From positions 124,001 to 188,000 of the forward strand of contig NZ_JAHUBR010000003.1 in the NCBI RefSeq assembly GCF_025376885.1: a stretch of 64,000 nucleotides of DNA, written 5' to 3'. A program made the position numbers and the translations under genes. The stretch comes from Pseudoruegeria sp. SHC-113. Lineage in GTDB: Bacteria > Pseudomonadota > Alphaproteobacteria > Rhodobacterales > Rhodobacteraceae. Positions 38,733-47,518 of the stretch are shown in pieces; within the stretch, counting starts at the first letter, position 1; each line of letters starts with the position of its first letter. The notes beneath the pieces are model-generated. The model did not search any database and had not been told where the DNA came from. It saw only the letters and a program-made list of their open reading frames with translations.

Positions 38733-39874
38733 CGGCGCTTCGGCGGATCCTCGCGGTGCTGCGCAAGGAAATCTGGCAACTGCGCCGCGACAGGCTCACC
38801 TTCGGCATGGTGGTGATGATCCCGCTGATCCAGCTTTTGCTCTTCGGCTTCGCCATCAACACCAACCTGCGCCACATCCCGGCGGTTCTGGTGGATCAGA
38901 GCCAATCCGGCCTCAGCCGCGCGTTGGTGCAAATGGTCGAGGCCACGCAGGTGGTGACCTTCACCGAGCGCACCGTGGATGTGGCCGAAGCCGAACGGCT
39001 GATCGCCGGTGCCAAGGTGCGCGCGGCATTTATCATTCCGGAGGATCTGTACCAGAGGGCCGTGACCAGCCCGGCCACCGGCTTCGCGACACCGCCTTCC
39101 ACGGATGAGGTCACCGCGCGCCCGGTGGCGCAATGGATCGTGGACGGCTCCGATACGGTGGTGGCCGGGGCGGTCCGCAGCCTGCGGGCGATGCCTCTGG
39201 CAGAGCTGTTCCGCAAGCCGCCCAACCGCAGCGTGCCCACGTTCGAAGTGGCCTTCTACTACAACCCCGAGCAGCGCACCGTGGTGAACATCGTACCGGG
39301 CCTCGTGGGGATCATCCTGACGATGACGATGATCATGTTCACCTCGGCGGCCATCGTGCGCGAAACCGAGCGCGGCAACACCGAGATGCTGATCACCACG
39401 CCGATCCGCCCGATCGAACTGATGGTGGGCAAGATCATCCCCTATATCGTGATCGGGTTCATTCAGGTGGCAATCATCCTCGGGCTCGGGAAACTGGTGT
39501 TCAACGTGCCGATGCAGGGCACGCTGGCCGATCTCTTCGTGGTCACGTTGCTGTTCATCCTCGCAAGCCTTTCGCTGGGGCTGGTAATCTCGACCGTGGC
39601 CAAGAGCCAGCTTCAGGCGATGCAGATGACGGTGTTCTTCCTGCTGCCCTCGATCCTGCTCTCGGGCTTCATGTTCCCATACGAAGGGATGCCCGTAGCG
39701 GCACAACGCATTGCGGATGTGTTGCCAGCCACGCATTTCATGGTGGCGATCCGGGGCGTCGTGCTGCGCGATGCGGGGCTTGCGGAGCTGTCGGGACACC
39801 TCTGGTTTCTGGCCGCTTTCGCGCTGGCGGGCCTCCTCGTGGCCGCCCTGCGCTTCCGCAAACGGCTGGACTGA
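38729..39874 (+). CDS. ABC-2 family exporter permease, YbhS/YbhR-like
   Basis: A 381-residue protein with one N-terminal helix (LTFGMVVMIPLIQLLLFGFA), a large periplasmic domain of about 150 residues containing PAVLVDQSQSGLSR and FYYNPEQRTVVN, and five C-terminal helices with MLITTPIRPIELMVGKIIPY and PSILLSGFMFPYEGMP. E. coli has two permeases (YbhS and YbhR); only one is here, so a homodimer is implied. Start overlaps the ATPase stop (ATGA). Confidence 0.9.
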   Translation: MTALRRILAVLRKEIWQLRRDRLTFGMVVMIPLIQLLLFGFAINTNLRHIPAVLVDQSQSGLSRALVQMVEATQVVTFTERTVDVAEAERLIAGAKVRAAFIIPEDLYQRAVTSPATGFATPPSTDEVTARPVAQWIVDGSDTVVAGAVRSLRAMPLAELFRKPPNRSVPTFEVAFYYNPEQRTVVNIVPGLVGIILTMTMIMFTSAAIVRETERGNTEMLITTPIRPIELMVGKIIPYIVIGFIQVAIILGLGKLVFNVPMQGTLADLFVVTLLFILASLSLGLVISTVAKSQLQAMQMTVFFLLPSILLSGFMFPYEGMPVAAQRIADVLPATHFMVAIRGVVLRDAGLAELSGHLWFLAAFALAGLLVAALRFRKRLD

Positions 39875-39886
39875 CGCCTATAACCT

Positions 39887-39921
39887 AAAACACCGCCGCT
39901 CGCGAATGCGAACGGCGGTGT
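39887..39921 (-). terminator. Terminator of the minus-strand sugar operon
   Basis: ACACCGCCG and CGGCGGTGT form a 9-bp stem at 39890-39921. Read on the minus strand the stem is followed by TTTTAGG, so it serves the oxidoreductase gene that ends at 39945. It may also stop the convergent exporter operon. Confidence 0.7.
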
Positions 39922-39944
39922 GAACGCTGTGCTGGCGGGGCTGA

Positions 39945-41066
39945 TTACTTCATCAGCGCGCGGGCGGCGTCCGGGCCAAGGGCTTCGGGGCGCTCGCAGG
40001 TGGTGGTGATCTCCAGCACCTGACCGGTCTCGCCGGCTTTCAGAATCGAGGTCATCACGTCCACTGCGTGCAGGGCGAGATCCTGATCGCAGCGGTGCTT
40101 GCGGCCTTCCTGAATGGCCACGGCCATATCGGCGAGGCCGGCGGTGCGGTAGTTGGCGCGTTCGCCGTCGTTGACCTTCTCGAACGGATGATCCCAGCCC
40201 TCGGGCAGCGCCACGAGCGTGGTTTTCTCCGTGATCTCCAGCGGGCCACCGAAGAAGTTCGGATCCGGCACGTAGAGCGAGCCCTTTTCTCCGTAGAGCT
40301 CCATGTTGCCATGGCGGTGGCTGAAGACGTCCCAGCTGGTGCCCAGCGTCACTACGGCACCGGAGGCGAATTCCAGCAGCGCGTGGATCGTGGTGGGGGT
40401 TGTGACCTCCACATATTCGCCGTTGCGCGGCTCACTGGTGATCAGACGCTTGGTGCGCGGCGTGGCTGTCATGGCCGACACGCGGGCGATCGGGCCGATC
40501 AGCTGGATCAGGTTGGTGATGTAATAGGGGCCGATATCAAGGACCGGGCCGGCACCGGGCTGGAAGAAGAAATCCGGGTTCGGGTGCCAATGCTCCAGTC
40601 CGAAGCTCATCACATGGGCAGTGCCGGAGGTGATCTTGCCCACGGCACCGGTATCGATCAGGTGCCGGGCGTGCTGGTGCACTCCGCCGAGGAAGGTGTC
40701 GGGCGCGGAGCCGACGCGCAGGCCCTTTTCTTCCGAAAGCGCCTTGATCTGCTGGCCCTCATCGAGCGAGAGCACGAAGGGCTTTTCGGAGTACACATGC
40801 TTGCCCGCCCGTAGCGCCGCCATCGAGGTTTCGAAATGGGCGTTGGGGATGGTGAGGTTGACGATGATGTCCACATCCGTGGCGGCCATCAGCCCGTCCA
40901 CGCTTTCGGCGCGCACGCCGAATTCTGCAGCGCGGGCTTCGGCCGCCGCCGGGTTGATGTCCGCCACCGCGCGGATCTTGATCCCCTTGAACATGGGGGC
41001 GAGGCGCAGGTAGGCCGCCGAGATATTGCCGCATCCGAGGATGCCGACGCCAAGAGTATCTGCCAT
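39945..41066 (-). CDS. Gfo/Idh/MocA-family oxidoreductase
   Basis: A 373-residue NAD(P)-dependent sugar dehydrogenase. The Rossmann motif is GILGCGNISAAYLRLA. The conserved EKPFVLSLDEGQQ motif (E-K-P) holds the catalytic lysine, and DIGPYYITNLIQLIGP the active-site Asp and neighbouring residues. It is the last gene of the LacI-controlled import operon, 24 bases after an isomerase/epimerase gene. Family members oxidise or reduce sugars, inositols or 3-keto-glycosides; the substrate here is not defined. Confidence 0.88.
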   Translation of the reverse strand: MADTLGVGILGCGNISAAYLRLAPMFKGIKIRAVADINPAAAEARAAEFGVRAESVDGLMAATDVDIIVNLTIPNAHFETSMAALRAGKHVYSEKPFVLSLDEGQQIKALSEEKGLRVGSAPDTFLGGVHQHARHLIDTGAVGKITSGTAHVMSFGLEHWHPNPDFFFQPGAGPVLDIGPYYITNLIQLIGPIARVSAMTATPRTKRLITSEPRNGEYVEVTTPTTIHALLEFASGAVVTLGTSWDVFSHRHGNMELYGEKGSLYVPDPNFFGGPLEITEKTTLVALPEGWDHPFEKVNDGERANYRTAGLADMAVAIQEGRKHRCDQDLALHAVDVMTSILKAGETGQVLEITTTCERPEALGPDAARALMK

Positions 41067-41090
41067 GATGTCTGGCCTTTGTTGGGAGTG

Positions 41091-41837
41091 TCAGAGAGCT
41101 TTGAAATTGGCGATGGAGCGGGACGCGAAGCGGTTCAGGTCGTTCGGGTTGTCGTGCTCCATCACGAAGTATTTTGCGGGGGTTTTCGTGCGCAAGGCCG
41201 AGAGGATGGCTTTCCAGTCCATCACGCCTTCGCCCACATCGGCCCAGCCGTCTTCATCGGCATTTTCGCCTTCCGGCGCGATGTCCTTCACATGGGCAGC
41301 AGTGATGCGGCCGCCGTAGCTGTCGATCCAGGCCATCACGTCGGCCCCGCCGCGTTCGATCCAGGCGATGTCGGCTTCCCAGGCGAGGGAGGGCGCATCA
41401 TCGAGGATCACCTTCATCGGGATCGAGCCATCGGCCTGCGGGATCACCTCGAATTCGTGGTTGTGCCAGCCCATCGAAATGCCTTCGCCGGCCAGTGAAT
41501 TGGCAATCGCCTCCAGCCGCTTGGCGAAATCGGACCAGCCGGCGCTGTCAGAGGGGCGCTGCGTGGCATCGATGTAGGGGGCGAAGATCGCCTCGATCCC
41601 CAGTGTCCTGGCGATCTTCACCACCCGCGCCAGATCTCCTTCGAGATCGGCGATCCCCACATGCGCGGTGGGCATGGTCAGCCCCGTCGCGTCCATTGCC
41701 GCGCGTACCTTGTCGGTATCGACGTAAAGCGCGCCGTAGCCTTCGACGGCCTCATAGCCAAGCGCGGAGATGGTTTTGAACACATCGTCCCAGGGCGTGA
41801 AGTTGCGCGCCGAATAGAGTTGAAAAGAAACGGTCAT
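41091..41837 (-). CDS. Sugar phosphate isomerase/epimerase (xylose-isomerase-like TIM barrel)
   Basis: A 248-residue AP-endonuclease-2-type TIM barrel. The metal ligands are recognisable in GMGWHNHEFE-type segments (ISMGWHNHEFEV), VILDDAPSLAWEADIAW, ITAAHVKDIAPEG and the terminal YFVMEHDNPND. It is 3 bases behind the ATPase gene and upstream of a Gfo/Idh oxidoreductase, a very common pair in catabolism of inositols, hexuloses or glycosides. Reaction likely an isomerisation or epimerisation of the imported sugar or its keto form. Confidence 0.83.
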   Translation of the reverse strand: MTVSFQLYSARNFTPWDDVFKTISALGYEAVEGYGALYVDTDKVRAAMDATGLTMPTAHVGIADLEGDLARVVKIARTLGIEAIFAPYIDATQRPSDSAGWSDFAKRLEAIANSLAGEGISMGWHNHEFEVIPQADGSIPMKVILDDAPSLAWEADIAWIERGGADVMAWIDSYGGRITAAHVKDIAPEGENADEDGWADVGEGVMDWKAILSALRTKTPAKYFVMEHDNPNDLNRFASRSIANFKAL

Positions 41838-41840
41838 AGG

Positions 41841-42983
41841 TCAGATCCTGTTTTCTGAGTCGACATCGAAGAGCGAGACGCGCTCGGGCAGGATGCCGAT
41901 GGTGATGGTGTCGCCTTCGTCGACCTTGCTCTGGCCGTCCATCCGGATGCGGATGCGTTCGCCCGCGAGCTGCGTCCAGACGAGCGTGTCCGAGCCCATC
42001 GGCTCCACGATTTCAATGACGGCTTGCGTATTGAACGGCGCGGCTTCGGCCTCGGCGCCTGTCACGATGTGCTCGGGCCGGAAGCCCAGCCAAGCTTTGC
42101 CCGGCGAGCGGCCGAGGCCGTCGAAGGCATAGCCCGTGAGCGGAATGGATACGTCGCCGGACAGGAAGCTGTCCGTGTCACCGATCTGGATATCTCCCTG
42201 CAGGAAGTTCATCGAGGGAGATCCGATGAACCCGGCGACGTATTTGTTGACCGGACGGTTGTAAATCTCGCCCGGGGCGGCCAGCTGCTGGATCTTGCCG
42301 CCTTTCATGATCGCGATCCGGTCGGCCAGCGTCATGGCCTCTACCTGATCGTGGGTCACGTAAATCATCGTGTTGTCGAGCTGGTTGTGCAGCCGCTTCA
42401 GTTCCACCCGCAGATCGGCCCGCAGCTTTGCGTCCAGGTTGGAAAGCGGTTCATCGAAGAGGAACACGTCCACGTCACGCACCAGCGCCCGGCCGATGGC
42501 GACCCGCTGACGCTGCCCGCCGGACAGCGCCGCAGGCTTGCGATCGAGCAGATTCTCCATTTGCAGGATCTCGGCCGCGTTTGCCACGCGCCGTTCGATC
42601 TCATCCTTCGGGAACTTCGCGTTCTTCAAGCCGAACGACAGGTTTCCACGCACCGTCATTTGCGGATAGAGTGCGTAGGATTGAAAGACCATGCCGATCC
42701 CGCGATCCGATGGCTCTGCCCAGGTCACGTTCTTGCCGCCAATGAAGATCTGGCCACCACTCACTTCTAGAAGCCCTGCGATACAGTTCAGCAGGGTGGA
42801 TTTCCCGCAGCCGGAAGATCCGAGCAGAACCAGAAACTCTCCGCGGTTGATGTCGAGGTTCAGGTTTTTCAGAACGTCCACGGACCCGAAACTCAGATCG
42901 AGGTTCTTGATCTGAACCGAGGCTTCGGCCACTTGCGGAACGTCTATCGCGATGTCGGCGATTTTGTCAGAGGTTTGTCCCAT
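41841..42983 (-). CDS. CUT1 ABC transporter ATP-binding protein (UgpC/MsmX type)
   Basis: A 380-residue importer ATPase. Walker A GSSGCGKSTLLNCIAG, signature [17 protein letters not shown], Walker B VFLFDEPLSNLDAKLR and H-loop VTHDQVEAMT are present. The C-terminal TOBE/MalK-like regulatory domain includes GSPSMNFLQGDI and LGFRPEHI. It is placed between the permease and isomerase genes of a sugar import operon. An N-terminal leader of about 20 residues before VQIKNLDLSFG is slightly longer than usual. Confidence 0.92.
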   Translation of the reverse strand: MGQTSDKIADIAIDVPQVAEASVQIKNLDLSFGSVDVLKNLNLDINRGEFLVLLGSSGCGKSTLLNCIAGLLEVSGGQIFIGGKNVTWAEPSDRGIGMVFQSYALYPQMTVRGNLSFGLKNAKFPKDEIERRVANAAEILQMENLLDRKPAALSGGQRQRVAIGRALVRDVDVFLFDEPLSNLDAKLRADLRVELKRLHNQLDNTMIYVTHDQVEAMTLADRIAIMKGGKIQQLAAPGEIYNRPVNKYVAGFIGSPSMNFLQGDIQIGDTDSFLSGDVSIPLTGYAFDGLGRSPGKAWLGFRPEHIVTGAEAEAAPFNTQAVIEIVEPMGSDTLVWTQLAGERIRIRMDGQSKVDEGDTITIGILPERVSLFDVDSENRI

Positions 42984-42988
42984 GATGG

Positions 42989-43891
42989 TTATCCTTTCAC
43001 GGCGCCGGCTGCGATACCGCGAACGAACAGCTTGCCGGAGACAAAGTAGATGGTCAGAGGAACGAGCCCGGTCAGCAGGGTTGCTGCCATGTTGACGTTG
43101 TATTCTTTCACGCCCTGGACTGAGTTCACGATGTTGTTGAGCTGAACCGTCATCGGGTAGATTTCCGGCTTGGTGTAGACCACACCGAAGAGGAAGTCGT
43201 TCCAGATGCCGGTGACCTGCAGGATGAGTGCGACAACGAAGATCGGCAGGCTCATCGGCAGCATGATCTGGAAGTAGATGGCCCAGAAGCCAGCTCCGTC
43301 CACGCGCGCGGCCTTGAACAACTCTTCAGGCACAGAACTAAAGTAGTTGCGGAACAGCAGCGTGAGGATGGGCATACCAAAGATCGAGTGCACCAGCACA
43401 AGCCCCCAAAGGCTGCCATAGAGCCCCATTTCCCGCAGCAGGATCACGATGGGATACAGCATGATCTGGTAGGGGATGAAGGCCCCGAGGATCAGGATGT
43501 TGAAGAACACCTCGGATCCTTTGAACTTCCACATCGAAAGCGCGTAGCCGTTCACCGAGGCAATGGCGATCGACAGGGCGCAGGAGGGCAGCAGGATCTG
43601 AACCGAGTTCCAGAAGCCGCGGCTCAACCCGTCACAATTCACCCCGGTGCAGGCCTCGGACCACGCCTTGACCCAGGGCTGGAAAGTGACTTCCACCGGC
43701 GGGGAGAAGATGTTGCCCATCCGGACTTCGGGCATGCCCTTCAGGGACGTTACGACCATCACGTAAAGGGGCAGCAGATAGTACAGGCTGACCACGATCA
43801 GCGTGCCGTAGATGATGATATTGTTGCGGGTGAAGCGCTTCTTCGGCTTCGGGCCAGCGGGGCCGGTCATTGCAGCGGTGACGTCAGCCAT
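42989..43891 (-). CDS. CUT1 ABC transporter permease, MalG type
   Basis: A 300-residue permease with six helices. The EAA loop is EELFKAARVDGAGFWAIYFQ, interacting with the ATPase. LPLYVMVVTSLKG at the N-terminus and the C-terminal LLTGLVPLTIYF helix with SGKLFVRGIAAGAVKG are typical of MalG-like subunits. It overlaps the upstream permease by 8 bp. Confidence 0.92.
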   Translation of the reverse strand: MADVTAAMTGPAGPKPKKRFTRNNIIIYGTLIVVSLYYLLPLYVMVVTSLKGMPEVRMGNIFSPPVEVTFQPWVKAWSEACTGVNCDGLSRGFWNSVQILLPSCALSIAIASVNGYALSMWKFKGSEVFFNILILGAFIPYQIMLYPIVILLREMGLYGSLWGLVLVHSIFGMPILTLLFRNYFSSVPEELFKAARVDGAGFWAIYFQIMLPMSLPIFVVALILQVTGIWNDFLFGVVYTKPEIYPMTVQLNNIVNSVQGVKEYNVNMAATLLTGLVPLTIYFVSGKLFVRGIAAGAVKG

Positions 43892-44813
43892 TTTTCCGAC
43901 CTCCGAATTGCAGGTAAACGTAGGGGACCAGAATGATGACGACGGCGAGCAGCATCATCGTGGAGGCCGCAAAGCCTTGCCCGAGGTTCTGCGCCTGGAA
44001 AGTGTAGTCATACACATATTTCGCGGGCACTTCGGATGCGATACCGGGTCCGCCGGAGGTTTGCGCGACAACCAGATCGTAGAGCTTGATGATCCCGGAC
44101 GAGATCAGCACGAGGGCTGTGATGAAGACGGGTTTCATCATTGGGATAATGATGAAGAGATAGGTTTTGACCGGGCCGATGCCGTCAACCCGCGCGGCCT
44201 TCCAGACGTCCTCGTCGATGCCGCGCAGACCGGCGAGCATGATGACCATGATCAGACCGGAGCCTTGCCAGATGCCGGCAATCAGAATGCCAAAAATCAC
44301 GATGTCGGCGTTGAAGAGCGGGTCGAAGGTAAAGCTCTCCCACCCCAGCTTTCGGACAACCATCTGAACGCCGAATTCAGGGTTGAGGATCCATTGCCAC
44401 GCGAGGCCCGTCACAACGAAGGACAGGGCAAAGGGATACAGGAAGATGGTCCGAAACGTGTTCTCGAACCGGATCTTCCGATCCAGCAGCGCGGCAAGGG
44501 TGAACCCAATCACCATTGTCAGGACCAGGGAGCAAACCCCGTAGACCAGAAGGTTCTCAATCGAGACGATCCAGCGCTTCGTGTTCCACAGACGCTCGTA
44601 CTGATCGAAGCCGACAAACCGTTCCCGCGGCAAGAGTTTCGAGTCAGTGAATGAGTAGAAAATCGTCCAAAACGTGCAGCCAACGAAGATGACCAGAGTC
44701 GTCAGGATCATCGGAATGGCGGCTATTTTGGAGCTCAGATTGCGGAACAGTTTGTTTGGCCTGCCCACAGTGTCCGACGCACGTGCCGGTGCGTCCTGTT
44801 CAACCACTGCCAT
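43884..44813 (-). CDS. CUT1 ABC transporter permease, MalF type
   Basis: A 309-residue permease with six helices. The EAA loop is DEDVWKAARVDGIGPVKTYLF. The early sequence FTDSKLLPRERFVGFDQYERL is the usual segment between the first two helices of MalF-like subunits. It follows the binding-protein gene by 135 bp, in which a strong hairpin lies. It forms the membrane pore with the MalG-type partner. Confidence 0.92.
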   Translation of the reverse strand: MAVVEQDAPARASDTVGRPNKLFRNLSSKIAAIPMILTTLVIFVGCTFWTIFYSFTDSKLLPRERFVGFDQYERLWNTKRWIVSIENLLVYGVCSLVLTMVIGFTLAALLDRKIRFENTFRTIFLYPFALSFVVTGLAWQWILNPEFGVQMVVRKLGWESFTFDPLFNADIVIFGILIAGIWQGSGLIMVIMLAGLRGIDEDVWKAARVDGIGPVKTYLFIIIPMMKPVFITALVLISSGIIKLYDLVVAQTSGGPGIASEVPAKYVYDYTFQAQNLGQGFAASTMMLLAVVIILVPYVYLQFGGRKNG

Positions 44814-44901
44814 AGTGGCACCTCCCCCGTGTGTTTTTTGATCAGGTCTTGAAGCCGTGGCTAAGACTGGATCGCTTGGAGCCTTCGCGCCAAGTAAAAG
44901 C

Positions 44902-44931
44902 CGCTCAGTCAGAGTGTGGTCTGACTGAGCG
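44902..44931 (-). other. Intercistronic hairpin between binding protein and permease genes
   Basis: CGCTCAGTCAGA and TCTGACTGAGCG form a perfect 12-bp stem with a 6-base loop. On the minus strand it is followed by GCTTTTAC, a weak T tract. It probably limits read-through into the permease genes and stabilises the binding-protein transcript. Confidence 0.75.
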
Positions 44932-44948
44932 ACAGGCGGTATCGAGAG

Positions 44949-46181
44949 TTAGTCGGCGTTGCTGATGATTTCAGCGTAGTTCGCCTGAACTTCCTCGGCC
45001 GAGATGGAGAGGTCGTTCCAGAACTCGACCATCAGGTCTTCCAGCTGCTTGGTCGTATCAGCCGAGAGGGTCTGGTTGCCGTCCGGGAGGATCGCGCCGG
45101 ATGCCAGGATCTCGAGGCCTTTCTTCATGCAGTCGTTGGCTGCATTCAGGTCAACGTCGCCGCGGATCGGAAGGGAACCTTTGGCAAGGTTGAAGGCAAC
45201 CTGCGTGTCCGGCTTCACCAGCAGAGCTGCGAGCTCTTTTTGAGCGGCCGTCATGGCTTCGTCATCCGTCGCCGGGAAGTAGAAGGCATCGCCACCGGTG
45301 GAGATGATCTCGTTCACGCCCAGACCCGGAAGGCAGGTGTAGTCTTCACCGGCCACGAGGCCCGCAACCTGGAATTCGCCCTGTGCCCAGTCGCCCATGA
45401 TCTGCGCGCCGGCCTGACCGGTGATCACGAGGTTGGTGGCCTGGTTCCAATCCTGAACTTTGGAGTTCTTGGACAGTTCGCGAGCCGCAGCCGCTGCCTG
45501 GAACACTTTCGCATAGTCAGGGCCGGCAGCCACTTCACCGTTCTTGTTGATAGTGACTTCCGACCAGGCGTCGATGCCAGCGATTGCGATTGCCATCACG
45601 CCGAAAGCGCCTGCCGATTGCCACGGCTGTTGGCCCATGGCCAGCGGAACCTTGCCAGCGGCTTCAAGAGCCGGGGCGGAGGCCACGAATTCATCCCAGT
45701 TCGCGGGGACGGGCACGCCGGCATCTTCGTAGGCCTTGTGAGAGAGCCACATCCATTGCCAGGAGTGGATGTTCAGCGGAGCGCAGTAGATGCGGCCGTC
45801 AACGGTGCAGGAATCCAGCAGCGAAATCGGCTTGATGATGTCTTTCCAGCCTTCTGCTTCGGCAACATCGGTGATGTCGAGCAGCAGGCCTGCTTCGATC
45901 AGTTCTTCAGCCTGACGGCCGTGGTTGAACTGGAATGCACCCATCGGATCGCCGCCGGTGATACGGCTGATCATCACAGGGCGGGCCGTGCCGCCGCCGC
46001 CAGCGATTGCGCCATCAACCCAGGTGTTGCCTGCGGCTTCCCAGGCTTCTGCCAGCTTGGAAACGGCGGCAGCTTCACCACCGGATGTCCACCAGTGTGC
46101 GACCTCCAGTTCAGCTGCAGAGACAGCGCCAGCGGCGCAAATTGCGGTGGTGGCCGCAAACAGGTTACGAATAGTTTTCAT
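44949..46181 (-). CDS. CUT1 ABC transporter sugar-binding protein (glucose-type)
   Basis: A 410-residue periplasmic receptor. ATG 46181 has GGGAGGAGAA upstream; the signal peptide ends AVSA before AELEVAHWW. The opening AHWWTSGGEAAAVSKLAEAW and the stretch MISRITGGDPMGAFQFNHG resemble binding proteins of glucose/mannose ABC importers (GtsA-like). Four cysteines may form two disulfides. The gene heads an import/catabolic operon and is preceded by two LacI-type operators. Confidence 0.9.
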   Translation of the reverse strand: MKTIRNLFAATTAICAAGAVSAAELEVAHWWTSGGEAAAVSKLAEAWEAAGNTWVDGAIAGGGGTARPVMISRITGGDPMGAFQFNHGRQAEELIEAGLLLDITDVAEAEGWKDIIKPISLLDSCTVDGRIYCAPLNIHSWQWMWLSHKAYEDAGVPVPANWDEFVASAPALEAAGKVPLAMGQQPWQSAGAFGVMAIAIAGIDAWSEVTINKNGEVAAGPDYAKVFQAAAAARELSKNSKVQDWNQATNLVITGQAGAQIMGDWAQGEFQVAGLVAGEDYTCLPGLGVNEIISTGGDAFYFPATDDEAMTAAQKELAALLVKPDTQVAFNLAKGSLPIRGDVDLNAANDCMKKGLEILASGAILPDGNQTLSADTTKQLEDLMVEFWNDLSISAEEVQANYAEIISNAD

Positions 46182-46218
46182 GGTTCTCCTCCCTGAGATC
46201 CGGGCGATTAGCGCCCTT

Positions 46219-46232
46219 TGCAATCGATTACA
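46219..46232. promoter_or_regulatory. LacI-type operator O1
   Basis: TGCAATCGATTACA, a 14-bp near-palindrome 37 bases upstream of the binding-protein ATG. It shares the TNNAANCGATTACA core with two further sites. Confidence 0.75.
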
Positions 46233-46259
46233 GAACCATGAAGCGTTTGCGTGAAGCCC

Positions 46260-46273
46260 TGTAAACGATTACA
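46260..46273. promoter_or_regulatory. LacI-type operator O2
   Basis: TGTAAACGATTACA, 41 bp (about four helical turns) from O1, between the binding-protein gene and the LacI gene. The central CG is typical of LacI-family operators. Confidence 0.8.
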
Positions 46274-46367
46274 TATAGGAAAATCATTTACGTCGAGTCT
46301 GTCAATAGATTTGGTGGCCGGATAGGAGAAACCTGCCGCAGGCGTTGAAAAAAAGGGTGGGGCGCAC

Positions 46368-47393
46368 GTGTCGGAAACGGTGAAAATCCAGGATGTGGCG
46401 AAGGCGGCGGGCGTCTCCACGGCCACGGTGAGTCGCACGCTGAGCAACCCCGCCGTCGTGTCCGAGCGCACCCGCAAAGCCGTGCTGGAGGCCGTCCGCG
46501 CAACGGGTTACCGGGTGAATCGCGCGGCGCGGAACCTGCGCACGCAACGCACCGCCTCGATTCTCACCCTGATCCCCAACATCGGCAACCCGTTCTTCTC
46601 GCAGATCATCGCAGGGATCGAGCAGGTCTTCTCGGAAGCCGAGTACAGCGTGCTGGTGTCGGACACCGCCAACATCGGCCCCGCCGGTACGCCGCTGTCG
46701 CATGTGTTTCAGGACGGCCGTGCCGATGGGGTGATCGTGCTTGATGGCATCCTGCCCAAAGCGTCGATCGATTCGGTGAAGGGCACCCCGAACGAACACC
46801 TCGTGATCTACGCCTGCGAATGGGCCGAAGGCGCGGGCATCCCCTCGATCCGGTCCGACAACCGCTCCGGTGCGTTTCAGGCGGTGAACCATCTGGCCGA
46901 TCTGGGCCACACCTCCATCGGCCATATCTGCGGGCCGGAGCACAACGTGCTCACCAATGTGCGCCGGGCGGCCTTCTTCGAGGCCGCCAGGGCGCGGGGC
47001 ATGGAGGTGCGGCCCGACTGGATCTTCCCCGGCGATTTCAAACTGGCCTCCGGCGCGGCCGCTGCCGAGGCCTATCTCGCGCTGGAAGAGCGCCCGACGG
47101 CGATGTTCTGCGCCTCGGATCTGATGGCCATGGGCTTCATCTCGCGCCTGTCGGACGCGGGGGTGCGGGTCCCCGAGGATCTCTCGGTTGTCGGCTTCGA
47201 CGACATTGATCTCGCCCCCTATTTCCGCCCCGCGCTCACCACCATCCGGCAGGACAGGGCGGAGCTTGGCCGCATCACCGCCAAGACCCTTCTGACGCGC
47301 CTGCGCCAGCCCACAGAAGTGGATCCCGATTTCCTGCACATCGTGCCGGTGACGCTTGTCACCCGCGCCAGCACCGCCGCACCGCAGCGCTAA
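46368..47393 (+). CDS. LacI-family transcriptional regulator
   Basis: A 341-residue repressor from GTG 46368. The helix-turn-helix KIQDVAKAAGVSTATVSRTL and hinge NRAARNLRTQRT are followed by a periplasmic-binding-like effector domain (ILTLIPNIGNPFFSQIIAGI to SVVGFDDIDLAPYFRPALTT). It lies between two divergent sugar operons. The three near-identical operators around it (46219, 46260, 47437) suggest it controls both operons and itself, with the imported sugar or a product as inducer. Confidence 0.93.
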   Translation: MSETVKIQDVAKAAGVSTATVSRTLSNPAVVSERTRKAVLEAVRATGYRVNRAARNLRTQRTASILTLIPNIGNPFFSQIIAGIEQVFSEAEYSVLVSDTANIGPAGTPLSHVFQDGRADGVIVLDGILPKASIDSVKGTPNEHLVIYACEWAEGAGIPSIRSDNRSGAFQAVNHLADLGHTSIGHICGPEHNVLTNVRRAAFFEAARARGMEVRPDWIFPGDFKLASGAAAAEAYLALEERPTAMFCASDLMAMGFISRLSDAGVRVPEDLSVVGFDDIDLAPYFRPALTTIRQDRAELGRITAKTLLTRLRQPTEVDPDFLHIVPVTLVTRASTAAPQR

Positions 47394-47436
47394 GAACACG
47401 GTAGACAGAACGCCGAGAATCACTAAAGCTTGCCGA

Positions 47437-47450
47437 AGTAAACGATTACA
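47437..47450. promoter_or_regulatory. LacI-type operator O3
   Basis: AGTAAACGATTACA, identical to O2 in 13 of 14 positions, 69 bases upstream of the second operon's first gene. It links that operon to the same regulator. Confidence 0.8.
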
Positions 47451-47518
47451 TTGACCCAAAACGCCAAAAAATGCTCGGGAGGAGCAGGGGCGGCGTTGCC
47501 TTGGGAGGAGGGTTCAGC

